A program made the translations under genes and the position numbers. A DNA stretch of 64,000 nucleotides, taken from the NCBI GenBank assembly GCA_028583685.1, contig JAMXIF010000051.1:45851029-45915028 (forward strand), given 5' to 3'. Below, piece after piece: positions 34,272 to 43,689 of the stretch. Position 1 is the stretch's first letter. Every line of letters starts with the position of its first letter. Below the pieces are notes generated by a model that saw only the letters and a program-made list of their open reading frames with translations, was not told the origin of the DNA and did not search any database. Source of the stretch: Petaurus breviceps papuanus. Lineage: Eukaryota > Chordata > Mammalia > Diprotodontia > Petauridae.

Positions 34272-34939
34272 CTCTAAAGAGATGCCCCTATGGTGCCTGC
34301 CTGTTACCTTGGTTATCGTCTCAGAACTATGACTCTCATTTAGAGTCTAATCATTTCTAAAGTTATCTGGCACATTCTCTCTCTTAAAAATGTTTAGTAT
34401 GTTATTAAAAATCGTTTGTATATTGGCATAATGATTGGGGAAAGGGGAGAAAAATGAGGTTTATATCTATATTCATTTCAAAAGATGCCCTCTTCTTCCA
34501 CTTGTTACTTTAATGTTTACTCAAAACCATTTCCTGTTGTTACCAAGCAGCTCATCAACCCCCACCTTCATTGATATGTGGGGCATTATACTGACTGGGA
34601 GATACGTGGAAGGAGAACTTGAGAAGGGCACAGAAAATGTGCATGGCAAAGAAAACACAAATGATCCTCATTGCAAGCAAGCATTTCCGCAACACATTGC
34701 ATGCCATCTGTGGGGGTAATCCTACAGGCCTCATGATGGCACTTCCCTAGACTTTCTACATAGTGAAGATTTATAAGCTTGAAATGTTAAAAAAAAAAAG
34801 AGTAATAGAGCTGACCCAAACTAAATGCGTTTTAAAGGTTTAGCAATGTCTCCTCTTCCAGGAAAGTATTCAATGTAGTGCAGAAGTGACCCTGGGTTCT
34901 CAATGACTAAGACAGCTTCTACCCATACATAATGATTTT
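34272..34939. other. No recognised feature
   Basis: Unassigned DNA with an A-run near 34790. No gene seen. Confidence 0.45.
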
Positions 34940-34954
34940 AAGAAAGGGCAGAGA

Positions 34955-35126
34955 GGGGTGACTAGGTGGTACAGTGAATAGAGCACTAGCCCTGGAGTCA
35001 GGAGGACCTCAGTTCAGATCCGGCCTCAGACACTTAACATTACACTCACTAGCCATATGACCTTGGGCAAGTCACTTAACCCAAGTGCCCTGCCTTCTCC
35101 CTCCAAAAAAACAAACAAACAGAAAA
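34955..35126 (+). mobile_element. WSINE-type SINE
   Basis: Begins ggggtgactaggtggtacag; contains 'ctagccctggagtcaggagg', 'ccggcctcagacacttaac', 'gggcaagtcacttaaccc' and an A-rich tail. Flanked by 15-base repeats (34940-34954 and 35127-35141; 13 of 15 alike). Confidence 0.93.
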
Positions 35127-35235
35127 AAGAAAGGTCACAGAAATGAATGGTGTGCCTATTATCTTAAGAAGAGCTTATATTTTGAGAATTTTGTCACAAG
35201 ATGGGAGTGATGAAACTTTATTTTGTGGTAACTCT

Positions 35236-35572
35236 CAAAAAGGTACAAAGAGAAAAGGAATGAAAGAAGAAAGGAAGGGAAGGAAGGAGTGATAGAGGGA
35301 GATATAGGAAGGAAAGAAAAAGAAGGATAAAGACTGGAAGAAAATAAGAAAGATAATGAACATAAAGAGATAAAGAAGAAAGGAAGGAATAGAGAGAAAA
35401 GAAAGGAAAGAAAGCAAGAAAGAAAAAATAAAAAAGGAAGGGGCAGTGAGGGAGGGAGGGAAGAAGAAAGAAAGAAAGAAAGAAAGAGAGAAAGAAATAA
35501 GGAAGGAAGGAAAGAATGAAAGAAGGAAAGAAGGAAAGAAAAGGAAGGGAGGTGACAAGGAAGGAAGGAAAA
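35236..35572. repeat. Polypurine (GAAA/GGAA)n tract
   Basis: About 330 bases, almost wholly A and G on the plus strand, with GAAA, GGAA and GGGA units. Mirror-repeat parts could form intramolecular triplex (H-DNA). False open frames of 100 codons arise on the minus strand. Confidence 0.93.
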
Positions 35573-35576
35573 ATTA

Positions 35577-35668
35577 TTATATAATTATAATATAGTGTCT
35601 AGAAAATTTATAATTATTATAATATACATTATGTATAATATAATAAAATTATAATATAGTGTCTAGAT
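35577..35668 (+). repeat. Short direct duplication at a hAT target
   Basis: 'aattataatatagtgtctaga' occurs at about 35583 and 35648, separated by AT-rich sequence. The second copy ends in the hAT target octamer gtctagat. Confidence 0.75.
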
Positions 35669-35796
35669 CAGGGGTGGGGAACCTGCAGCCTTGAGGACAC
35701 GTGTGGCCCTCTAGGTCCTCAAGTTATTCCCTTTGACTGAATCCAAATGTCACAGAACATATCTTTTTATTGAAGGCCACAGGTTCCCTACCTCTA
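35669..35796. mobile_element. hAT MITE with exact 8-base target duplication
   Basis: 128 bp with ends CAGGGGTGGGGAACCTG and, inverted, a matching 'caggttccctacctcta'. Flanked by exact gtctagat repeats (35661-35668 and 35797-35804), the length expected for hAT. Contains 'ctaggtcctcaag' and 'tttgactgaatccaaatg', also present in the longer copy at 60432. An internal deletion relative to that copy explains the smaller size. Confidence 0.9.
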
Positions 35797-35814
35797 GTCT
35801 AGATGATTGAACTT

Positions 35815-36035
35815 AGAATCATGAAAACTTGTAATCAGTTCCTATCTCTTATAATTACTGGTTTCGTGATGCTGGATAAGTCACTTAACCTCTGTGGGTG
35901 TCACTTTCCTTTTATGTAAAAGTAGATGGCACTTACATTACAAGTAAGGACAGGATTGTTGTAAAATTCAAGTAAGTCAACGCCTATAAAGAACTTTGAA
36001 AATGTTAAAGTGGTAAATAGGCAGGAGTTCTTATT
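35815..36035 (+). mobile_element. MIR/CORE-SINE copy
   Basis: 'gctggataagtcacttaacctctgtgggtgtcactttccttttatgtaaaag' to 'gcctataaagaactttgaaaatgttaaag' is a sense copy nearly to the end. Confidence 0.78.
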
Positions 36036-36124
36036 CCTAAGAAAGAGAGGGGTTGTGACCTGTACCAATGAAAACAGTGACCATGGAAATCAATGCAGGG
36101 GTCCTTGATGTCTGTGTGTTAGCC

Positions 36125-36325
36125 ATGGGAGAGACAAGAGAATGTAGTGGAAATATTCCTAGAATCTCTGTTGGGAGGCCTGAGTTCTAATCCTAGTATT
36201 GCTATTGAAATCATATCATGACTGTAGACTTCAATACATGGGCTAGGACTTACTTGTCTGTTAGACTCGAGGGTTGAACAATGTGGTTTCTGAAAACTCT
36301 TATAACTGAGATTTTATGAATCTGT
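36125..36325 (+). mobile_element. MIR copy
   Basis: 'gagaatgtagtggaaatattcctagaatctctgttgggaggcctgagttctaatcc' then 'tagactcgagggttgaacaatgtggtttctg'. Confidence 0.65.
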
Positions 36326-36439
36326 GATGTACAAAGTTCCCTCCAGAAAGCATTCTCTCTGGTTCTCTGATAGCAAAACACAGCCCTAATTCCTCCTGCT
36401 TGAATTGAGAGAAGGTTATGTCCCTGATCATCTTTTGAT

Positions 36440-36655
36440 GGATTTATCAGAGAATTGTAAAAGTTGAGCTGGAAGGGGCCTTGAAGTTTATCTGAAGAAA
36501 TCTCATTTTACAGATCAGATAACTGAGATCCAAAGAGATGCTCTGATAGCCTGAGTTTACATGGAAGTTTGTAGGAGAGGCAGCACTCAGCAATGACCTC
36601 TGCCTTGAGATCAAGTTCATGTTTCATCAGACCTCTAATCCTATTCTAACACTTC
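36440..36655 (-). mobile_element. MIR copy, antisense
   Basis: 'aaatctcattttacagatcagataactgagatccaaagagatg' and later 'tgacctctgccttgagatcaagttc' fit a reverse MIR. Confidence 0.65.
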
Positions 36656-36659
36656 TAAG

Positions 36660-37075
36660 TGTATCTAAACCTTTCCAGAGCAACCTTTCTTCTGTGTTCC
36701 TCCTCTTCCCCTTGGCCCTCTCCCTTTCTTCTCTAGTCTAAAACAAGGTCTTTTACTTTTTGTCTGTCAGGGGTCCCCCTTTGACTGTCTGGTCGAGACA
36801 ATACATTCTATAAGGGAAGCGAGTTCAGGAGAGATGGAAAACACTCGAGAATAAAATTCTACAGACACATAGAAAAACAATTCCAATGAGAATAAAACCC
36901 AGAAAGAATTCACAGTAGACCCAAAGATCCTTGCCCTTCACCAACTTAATATTTTTAAAAGATATATAGAACATAGGAGAACAAGGAATGATAACAGATG
37001 AATACAATATCATGTCATATATCAAGTAAGAATAAAGTTGAGACTGAAAATAAAGATGAGATAATCTAAGGACAG
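36660..37075. other. No recognised feature
   Basis: Unassigned sequence, no gene seen. Confidence 0.45.
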
Positions 37076-37290
37076 AGACAGCTACGTGGCTCAGTGTATA
37101 GAGTGCTGGGTCTGAAGTCAAAGATCTGAGGCAAAATTTGGTCTCAGACATTCACTAGCTGTGTGACTGAGCAAATCACTTTGTTTGCCTTAATATTCTG
37201 GAGAAGGAAATGGCAAATCAGTCTAGTATCTCTGTAAAAAATATAGTGTCATTAAGAGATGGACATGACTGAATGACAGAACAATCTAAG
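37076..37290 (+). mobile_element. tRNA-headed SINE with RTE-type tail, full length
   Basis: Head 'gacagctacgtggctcagtgtatagagtgctggg', body 'tggtctcagacattcactagctgtgtgac', middle 'ggagaaggaaatggcaaatcagtctagtatctctg', tail 'gtcattaagagatggacatgactgaatgacagaacaa'. Same plan as the antisense copy at 6303 and the truncated one at 8490. Confidence 0.88.
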
Positions 37291-37806
37291 GAAAGCCCAG
37301 ATTGATTTATTTTTTAAAGTATGTTGAAGGAAACAGGAGGCTGTAAGAAGGGGGTTGGATGGTACATAACTGTTTTCAAAGACTTTAAGTCTATTATGTA
37401 GAAGGGTCTGTCCTCAGAAGACAGAACAGAGAGCAGTTGGTAGAAGATAAAAAAAAAATTCGGCTTCATGTGAAAGGAAAAAAGTAATTAGAGTCATATC
37501 AAAGTGGAATGAACTATCTCAGAAAGTGGTGATAACAACAATAGCTTTGGTGAAAGAAGGGGGGAGGAGGAGGAGGAGAATAATTCAAATAGTTTTCAAA
37601 TAATTCAAAGCACTTTACAAATATTATCTTATTTGATCCTCACAAGTCTAGAAATAGGTTCTATTATTCCCATTTTACAGATAAGGAAACTGGGGCAGTC
37701 AGAGGTTACATGACTTGACCAGAGTCACACAGCTAGTAAATATGTGATGCCAGATTTGAATTCAAGTCTTTCGGTCCCCAGGTTCAGTGTTTTATCACTG
37801 TTCCTC

Positions 37807-38302
37807 TGAAACAGCAAGCACCCTAGCACACCCAGGATGGCTGCTAGCACAGGATTTTTGATCTGCTTTTCTAAATGAAAGTAACTCAAAAGGGTTAAAA
37901 ATCTTACTTTAATCAAACATATATATCATTCACTTAGTTCAGGGGAGAAAGTCAGAACCTGAACTTCAGAGGATACAAATAGAAATCACACGCAGACAAA
38001 AAATACAGATAGAGAAAATAACGCAATTCAACGAGCACCCAGGGCTTCTAGCTGTCTGACCATTATATACATACCAGAGACAAACACACCAGAGACAAAC
38101 ACACCAGAGACAAACACACCAGCATCTGGGTTTTCAAAGCTGGAGGCCTCAAAAACCTTTATGACCCACTGCCTAATTACAAAGTAACAAAAGGTGTGGG
38201 CCTTCCTGGAAAAACAAGCCTCCCCTAAGCAAGCTTCTCTTGTTGGGCTCCAAGTGAGGCCCATTAAGGCTGGGAAGATCTTCAAATTCCCTTATCATTA
38301 CA
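37807..38302 (-). mobile_element. Solo LTR, endogenous retrovirus fossil (family A, copy 2)
   Basis: About 496 bp with TGAAAC...TTACA ends, aligned in word order with the LTRs at 6779-7316 and 47694-48167 ('aaacatatatatc.tt.ac.t.gttcagggg', 'catctgggttttcaaagc', 'tgacccactg', 'gggaagatctt.aaatt'). It lies inside a SINE whose halves confirm both edges. It holds an internal 15-base unit repeated three times (38074-38118). Solo and broken. Confidence 0.83.
38074..38118 (+). repeat. 15-base unit repeated three times inside an LTR
   Basis: The unit ccagagacaaacaca occurs three times head to tail with no differences. The other two LTRs of this family lack the array, so it arose by local expansion in this copy or its subfamily. 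Confidence 0.93.
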
Positions 38303-38589
38303 GCCACCTAGCTACCTAAGGAGTGTGTTTTCCATCATTAGAGGTATTCAAACAAAGAATAAATGACAACTCACCCATTGTTTTTTACAAGGGAAGTCTT
38401 TTTCGATGCAAGTTGGACCAGATGGTTACAAGAAGTGTCCAAAGTCTGAAAATTTGTAATTCTGTGATGTGAATTAACAATGCAACATGATATTAAAAAA
38501 AACTGATGTGATCCTAGGTAACATGTCCAGAATCTGGGAGTTGCTAGTCTTGTAGAATTCTTCCTTGCTCAGATCACACCTGCTTTGTT

Positions 38590-39180
38590 CTTGGCACCAT
38601 ATGTGAAGAATTCTATTAATAAAATGATGCATTCTGGAGGAGGGCAACTAGGGTGTAGAGGAAAATCTGGAGTACAACACATAAGAACACATTAACGAAA
38701 TGGGGATGTTTAACCTTCAGAAGGGAAGACTTCATACCTCTTCCAGTATTTTGAAGGAGTCTCACGAAGAAGGATTTTGCTTGCTCTACTTGGTTCCAAG
38801 AAGCAAAACCAAGAACACTGGGTATAGTTTGCAGAGAAGCAGTTTTGGGCATAATTTCCAGAAGCATTCCTTAAGACCCTTGAAAGTAGGGTCTGTTTAA
38901 TTTTTGTGTCAGTATTGCCAGGTCTATGGGAGCTCCTGCCATATCAGAGACACTGAATTAATGCTAGTGGATTGATTTATTAACAATTAGAAATTGAAAA
39001 AAAGGAAATGAGCTGCTTGTTGAGGGAGTAGTTTCCCTCCCACTTGAGGTCTAGAAGCAAAACTGGATGACCAAAGGCTGGAGATAGTGTGTAAAAGCGG
39101 TTTCCCTTTAGGCTAAACTTGACTAGGTAGACTCTGATGTCTGTACCATCTCTGAGATTCCGTGAATTTTTGAAATGTGA
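38590..39180 (+). mobile_element. L3/CR1 LINE 3' region (second copy)
   Basis: 'ggaggagggcaactagggtg', 'gggatgtttaaccttcagaagggaagacttcata', 'agtattttgaaggagtctcacgaaga', 'ttgcttgctctacttggttccaagaagcaaaacc', 'gtttgcagagaagcagttttggg' and, after a short L2-type patch at 38890-38980, 'cacttgaggtctagaagcaaaactggatgacc'. This is the L3/CR1 order in sense. Confidence 0.82.
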
Positions 39181-39184
39181 TCAT

Positions 39185-39400
39185 AGGACTGAGATTCTAA
39201 TACGACCCTGAAGATCAACTAATTAAATCATCCCTCTAGTCCACTCATCACTTTTTACAAATCTTAAAAATAGTGCCTAGGGATGTAAAATGAAGAAACA
39301 TGGCTAGTTCCCATAACTAGAAAGGAGCAGAGTTGAGATCCAAACCCAGATCCCATGACTACAAAATCCAGCACTCGCTGTATGGTGTCACACTAAATAA
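39185..39400 (-). mobile_element. MIR copy, antisense
   Basis: 'cctgaagatcaactaattaaatcatccctctagtccactcatcactttttacaaatc' then 'gagatccaaacccagatcccatgactacaaaatccagcac'. Confidence 0.68.
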
Positions 39401-39429
39401 GTAAACGTTTTAATATCATGATGTTCCAT

Positions 39430-39640
39430 ATGAATGTAAGCTATTATTATAGGCACAAAAACTTAGGAACATTTACATAGTGTTTTAATCTTTGTAAGGT
39501 GCTTCACAGATATTATCTCATGAGATCCTCATTTAGAAAGTAGTTGCTATTACTTTACAGATGAGCAAACATAGAGAGGTTAACTGGATTGTCCAGTGTC
39601 ATGCAGTTAGTAAATGTGTGAGCCTGGATTTGAACTTGAG
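39430..39640 (-). mobile_element. MIR/CORE-SINE copy, antisense
   Basis: 'tttgtaaggtgcttcacagatattatctcatgagatcctcat', 'tttacagatgagcaaacatagagaggttaactgg' and 'tgtcatgcagttagtaaatg'. Confidence 0.78.
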
Positions 39641-39795
39641 TGCAATGGAAAGAACAGTAGATATGGAGACAGATGACCTGGCTTTGAATCTTAGTTCTGT
39701 TATTTACTGTGCAACCTTGGGCAACTTGCTTCACTTATCTTGTAAAATGAAGGGAATGGGTGAGGTGCATTCTAACTGGTCAACGGTCTCTATTT
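39641..39795 (+). mobile_element. MIR copy
   Basis: 'gcaatggaaagaacagtagatatggagacagatgacctggctttgaatc', 'caaccttgggcaacttgcttcactta' and 'ggtgaggtgcattctaact' are sense MIR. Confidence 0.78.
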
Positions 39796-39799
39796 TGCC

Positions 39800-40635
39800 A
39801 ATGCTTCTCCCAACATCAAACACTCTCACCTGAGAAGTAGAGCAATCAGTTCATCCTTCTCAAGAAGCAGAGGAAACGAAGCAGGAGCAAGAGCTGATTG
39901 ACAGTAGATCTCCCCTTACCAGGTAGGTTCGTCTGTAGGAAAAGATCGTCCCATAAGTGGGTGAGATTCCAATATTGCTGAATGGTTTATATTTTATTTT
40001 TCTCCAAGTATTTCATTTATAGGAGCATCATGATCTGTATCCCCCGTAGGTCTAATACAACAGGAACACAACTATAAAAATGCCTGACAGAGAAAAAATG
40101 ATTCACACACACACACACGCACAATTGATGTCAGAATGTCAAACACCATGACAACTCCAAAGCAAACAAACCACCAAAGACAATATTAACTAAGGCCATC
40201 TTGGTAAGAGTCAGCAAAGAGAAATTTGATTTTTAATACAAGTATCAAAGAAAGCTCACCACACTTGATTTAGCCAGATCCTAATTTATCAATGAAGGGA
40301 CTCTAATTAAGCTTGATTTGACCTGAAGTCTCCATGATAGACTTTTCAGTTCTCTTTGGAGTCAGTTGTTATCTACTACCTCATCCAGTATAGTAGAATG
40401 GATGCTCTTTAAAGTCAAGAACTGTGTTTGGTTTGGGGGCATTTAATATCTGGCATACTTCACTGAACATTAGCAAAGGGTTTTTTAAGAATTGCATTGG
40501 AGAGGAATAGATTGGATTGCACCAGTAAGTGCTGTACTGGACCAGGCTAGCCTGGGTTAAATTGGACTGGATTTCCATATGAACTCCTGTAGTAAAAATT
40601 ACTTTGTATTTTTTTAATTTTTTGGTATATACTTA
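39800..40635. other. Unassigned DNA with CA run
   Basis: A (CA)n run lies at about 40106-40122. The remainder shows no repeat or gene I recognise. Confidence 0.45.
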
Positions 40636-40639
40636 AAGG

Positions 40640-40830
40640 TTTACATGTGGTTTCTTCTCAGAAGGCAAGGGAAAGTACTGTTTAATTCTTGACTTTGCCT
40701 CCTTTACACCTGGCACAGTACTTGGCCCATGGGCCACTTTTGTTCTCTGAGCATCAAATTCCTATATACATTTGGACTAGGTGACCTCCAAGGTCCCTTC
40801 TATTTCTAAATGCTTATTATATTGAATGGA
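40640..40830 (+). mobile_element. L2 tail and MIR tail fragments
   Basis: 'ctcctttacacctggcacagtacttggccca' (L2-like) followed by 'ggactaggtgacctccaaggtcccttctatttctaaatgc' (MIR 3' end). Confidence 0.65.
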
Positions 40831-40880
40831 ATATGAGGGTAGGCTTCATATTAGTTCTGCATATTGAATAACTTTCACTG

Positions 40881-41830
40881 GTGAGAGAAATTATTACTTT
40901 CTATTATATTAATAACCCATTATTAATTAGAATCCAGACTTTTTATTTACTCATTCAGGAACCAGCCCTTGTAGGTCAGTCAACCAGTTTCTGAAAGACA
41001 GGGCTGATAGAGATTACCCTAATCCTTGGGGTACATGATCATCGAATCTTGGGCAGGACCCAACTAGGAGAACTTATTTCTATTTAGAGCATAAACAGAA
41101 ACTAATCTATGTGAATTCCTGCCCCCAAACAATTAGCCCATGATCTTATATCCTTACACTGGATTTTAGAGAACCTATCTCATGAAGGAGAAAACTGATC
41201 AGAGTTCTGTGGATGGAGATGGATTCCCCTGTCCCTATTGCTGAAGGTGGTGATGTGGATATAAATGGTGCCCTAAGGGTTAAAATAATATTAAGTATTG
41301 CTTTTTAAGAACTCCCTTTGTCTTCCTCAACCTGTCCTGTCTTTAATCTTTAACCCCCATAAAACCTCTAAAAGTTAATCATCATTCTGAAACCTCTATA
41401 TAAGCATAACTCCCCCAAATATCTGGGTCCCATTTAGCTTTCTGGCTAAAGAGGCCCATGTTTGCTTACACGATAAATAAAGCTCCCAGTGACTACATAG
41501 AAGGTCTAAGTGAATTCTTTCACACCTGAACTGAGCTCTCCCAGACTCTAAACCGCAACAGTGACCGAGTCTCATGATCAAGCCATATTCTCAGCAGGAG
41601 GATCTGAAGACTTTTAGCCCATCTCTTCATTTAAATAGCCACCAGTCAGGATTGATTTCTCCTGTTAGGGGCATTCCCTTTGAAAAAGATATTAAGGCAT
41701 TTCGTTTCTCCATTAGGTGTCTTTGGTTACAGAGAGAAACCACTGACCATCAGTTTATTGATTATTAGCTAGCTTAATTAATACATTGATTATTAATTTC
41801 CCAGAAACTCTGTCTTTTGGGTTTTTCATT
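40881..41830 (+). mobile_element. Unassigned repeat family D, copy split by LTR
   Basis: The left arm (40881-41000: 'gagagaaattattactttctattatattaataacccattattaattag', 'ccagcccttgtaggtcag') matches 43031-43142. The right arm (about 41580-41830: 'ttccctttgaaaaagatattaaggcatttcg', 'attaggtgtctttgg', 'ttaattaatacattgattattaatttcccagaaactctgtct') matches 47085-47340. A solo LTR sits between. The family is AT-rich and non-coding, and I do not know its name. Confidence 0.6.
41254..41560 (+). mobile_element. Solo LTR, endogenous retrovirus fossil (family E)
   Basis: 307 bp with TGTGGA...GCAACA ends and exact 4-base flanking repeats gtga (41250-41253 and 41561-41564). It has a TATATAAG box near 41396 and an AATAAA signal near 41475 spaced as in LTRs. 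A 4-base footprint fits class I (gamma-like) retroviruses; that class assignment is inference. No internal genes nearby. Confidence 0.83.
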
Positions 41831-41869
41831 AGTCACATTGGATGTAAAGACCTCATTTTAGATCTTATA

Positions 41870-41995
41870 CAGCACTTTGTAAACCTTAGTAAGTTATCTT
41901 AACTTTTTTTTTAAGCAATCAGGGTTAAGTAACTTGCTCAAGGTTACCCTGTGGGGTCTTTTCCAGACCTTATCTTGAATCACAGAGACTTAGTA
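41870..41995 (-). mobile_element. MIR fragment, antisense
   Basis: 'acagcactttgtaaaccttagtaag' and 'cagggttaagtaacttgctcaaggttac'. Confidence 0.65.
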
Positions 41996-41999
41996 GAAT

Positions 42000-42440
42000 T
42001 ACCCAGACATCCTAAAACCCCATACTCTCCCCATACTCAAAAACCTGTCACAGACACATAACAAAGTCAAGGACTTTTCTCTGCAGTGACTGTCACTACC
42101 TTGAAATTGTGAACATTTGCTTGTAAATACATCTGTTTTTAAGTGCACAAAAGTGAAGAAAGAATGATTATCCCTAGAGCTGAAGAAACAGTGCATTGGG
42201 AATCTCATTTCTGGCTTTGATAGGGACTGTTTTTCTGAATTCAGAGCAATGCATGGCCTATTTCCATTCTTCCTCTTGTGCTTTGCAAAATGTGTTTCCA
42301 TGATCAAAATACTACAAGTCGTTGACTGTTTCCAAAATGAAAACAATTGCATTTCCTCAGGTGGCAGGATTCCCCAGAGCAGTGGTGAGTGCCTTCTGGG
42401 ATAGGAATAATAAGGATTCCCAATATAAGGTGCTTTTAGG
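42000..42440. promoter_or_regulatory. Repeat-free island, possible conserved element (unproven)
   Basis: No repeat recognised, mixed composition, and the longest non-repeat open frame in the window (minus strand 41999-42460, 153 codons) covers it. That protein has no motif I know and no start context or splice evidence, so I do not call it a gene. Words such as 'gaaaacaattgcatttcctcagg' look like transcription-factor sites, but that is weak evidence. Confidence 0.25.
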
Positions 42441-42655
42441 ATTTTTAAGGCACCTTGCAAACACTATTTCATTTGATCCTCACAACCCCTTAAGGTAGAT
42501 GCTTTGATCATCCCTTAGTTTGCATATCAGAAAAATGAGACTCAGAAATTAAGTGACTTTCCCAGAGTCAAATGGTGAGTCCCTGAGGTAGAATTTGAAT
42601 CCAGTCTCATTGATTCCAAGTCCAGCATTTTATCCACATCAACATACTTGATCTC
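42440..42655 (-). mobile_element. MIR copy, antisense
   Basis: 'ttaaggcaccttgcaaacactatttcatttgatcctcacaac', 'gaaattaagtgactttcccagagtc' and 'tccagtctcattgattccaagtccagcattttatcca'. Confidence 0.82.
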
Positions 42656-42774
42656 TTGAAAGGGAATGTTGGTTTCTCTGGATCATCTCCTGGACCTGAG
42701 GTTTCTCAGGCAGGGTTCATTATACATTTTTCATGATGGCTATTCTAATAGCAGAGACATTATTTATTTCTCCA

Positions 42775-42965
42775 TCAGGCAGTAGAAAGAGTACCCTAAA
42801 ATCAAAGGACTTAAATTCCAGTATTGTTTTGGACATTTACTAATTGTGGAAGCTTGCATGAATAAATTACCTTTTCTGGGCCTCAGTTTACTCATCTATA
42901 AAATGAGTGGGTTTAATTAGATGGCCTCTAGTGTCCCTTCCAAATCTAAAATACTGTGACCTTTG
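42775..42965 (+). mobile_element. MIR copy
   Basis: 'ggcagtagaaagagtaccctaaaatcaaagg', 'ctgggcctcagtttactcatctataaaatgagtgggtttaattagatggcctctagtgtcccttcc'. Confidence 0.82.
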
Positions 42966-43030
42966 CTAACTACCAGGGTCTGTGGCAAACATATTGACAA
43001 AATTTAGTACTTTTATGAAGACTATCGTAA

Positions 43031-43142
43031 TCATGAGAGAAATTATTTCTCTAATATTAATAAGCAATTATTAAATTGGGACCAAGGATTTCCCCCTTTT
43101 ATAATTCTTCATTCTGCAATCAGCCCTTATAGATTATTTAGG
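43031..43142 (+). mobile_element. Repeat family D, left arm of second copy
   Basis: 'gagagaaattatttctctaatattaataagcaattattaaattggg' and 'caatcagcccttatagatta' align with 40881-41000. The right arm is found 3.9 kb away at 47085, beyond a hAT element. Confidence 0.6.
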
Positions 43143-43162
43143 CAGCCTTTAAAGTGAAATGC

Positions 43163-43214
43163 TGACAATGAAAAGGAAAACTCAGATCTGTTCAAAACAT
43201 AAAGAAATTGTAGT
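43163..43214 (+). repeat. 52-base duplicated patch, copy 1
   Basis: It starts tgacaatgaaaaggaaaact and ends aaagaaattgtagt. A second copy at 44595-44646 differs at a single base. No similarity extends beyond the 52 bases on either side. Confidence 0.95.
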
Positions 43215-43689
43215 TTAGGTTCCCAAAATGGGCAACACCACCCTCTGGGAGTGTAAGAATGATCCAAAATGAGTGGTCATAGCCCTAGATGGCAGTTGGG
43301 GAGGAGGACATTGAAGAAAAATAATGGAGTGGTGGAAGCATAAGGAAAGAAGATAAATTAAAAAAAAAACAGTTCATAGGTTTCATCTGTTGTGTAACAG
43401 AGCTAAAGTGATAGTGATTATATTATTCTCCAAATAAACACACAAAATGCAAGTTATAACTTGTCAGTGGTCAAGCCCACCACTAGGCCTTCACAAGAAA
43501 ATGTTGGCAGGCAACCAGGTCACACATTGTCCAAAAGTCCAGCATTCATTGACTGGAATATGTGCCTGTAATGGCTTGTTTACAATATGACACTACAGGT
43601 ACATGACACAATATTGCATAATTAAAATTTCAATGCAGGAAAATTACTCACAAATTTATAATGAAATGTTAAATTTTAAGATGTGTCAT

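Larger units (their letters stand above)
37575..38325 (-). mobile_element. CORE-SINE, antisense, split by LTR
   Basis: 'caaagcactttacaaatattatcttatttgatcctcacaa' to 'gttcagtgttttatcactgt' (37605-37801) resumes as 'gccacctagctacct' at 38303. The whole is a full reverse SINE. Confidence 0.82.
37295..38480 (+). mobile_element. L3/CR1 LINE 3' region, interrupted
   Basis: The left part (37295-37570) reads 'actgttttcaaagactttaagtctattatgtagaagggtctgt' and 'gtcatatcaaagtggaatgaactatctcagaaagtggtg'. The right part (about 38325-38480) reads 'tccatcattagaggtattcaaacaaagaataaatgacaac' and ends 'gaaaatttgtaattctgtgat', the L3/CR1 3' end. A CORE-SINE with an LTR inside it splits the two. Confidence 0.78.

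Noticed and set aside
35235-35558. 107-codon S/F/L-rich minus-strand frame resembling a membrane protein
   Set aside because: Translation of the polypurine tract read from the pyrimidine strand.
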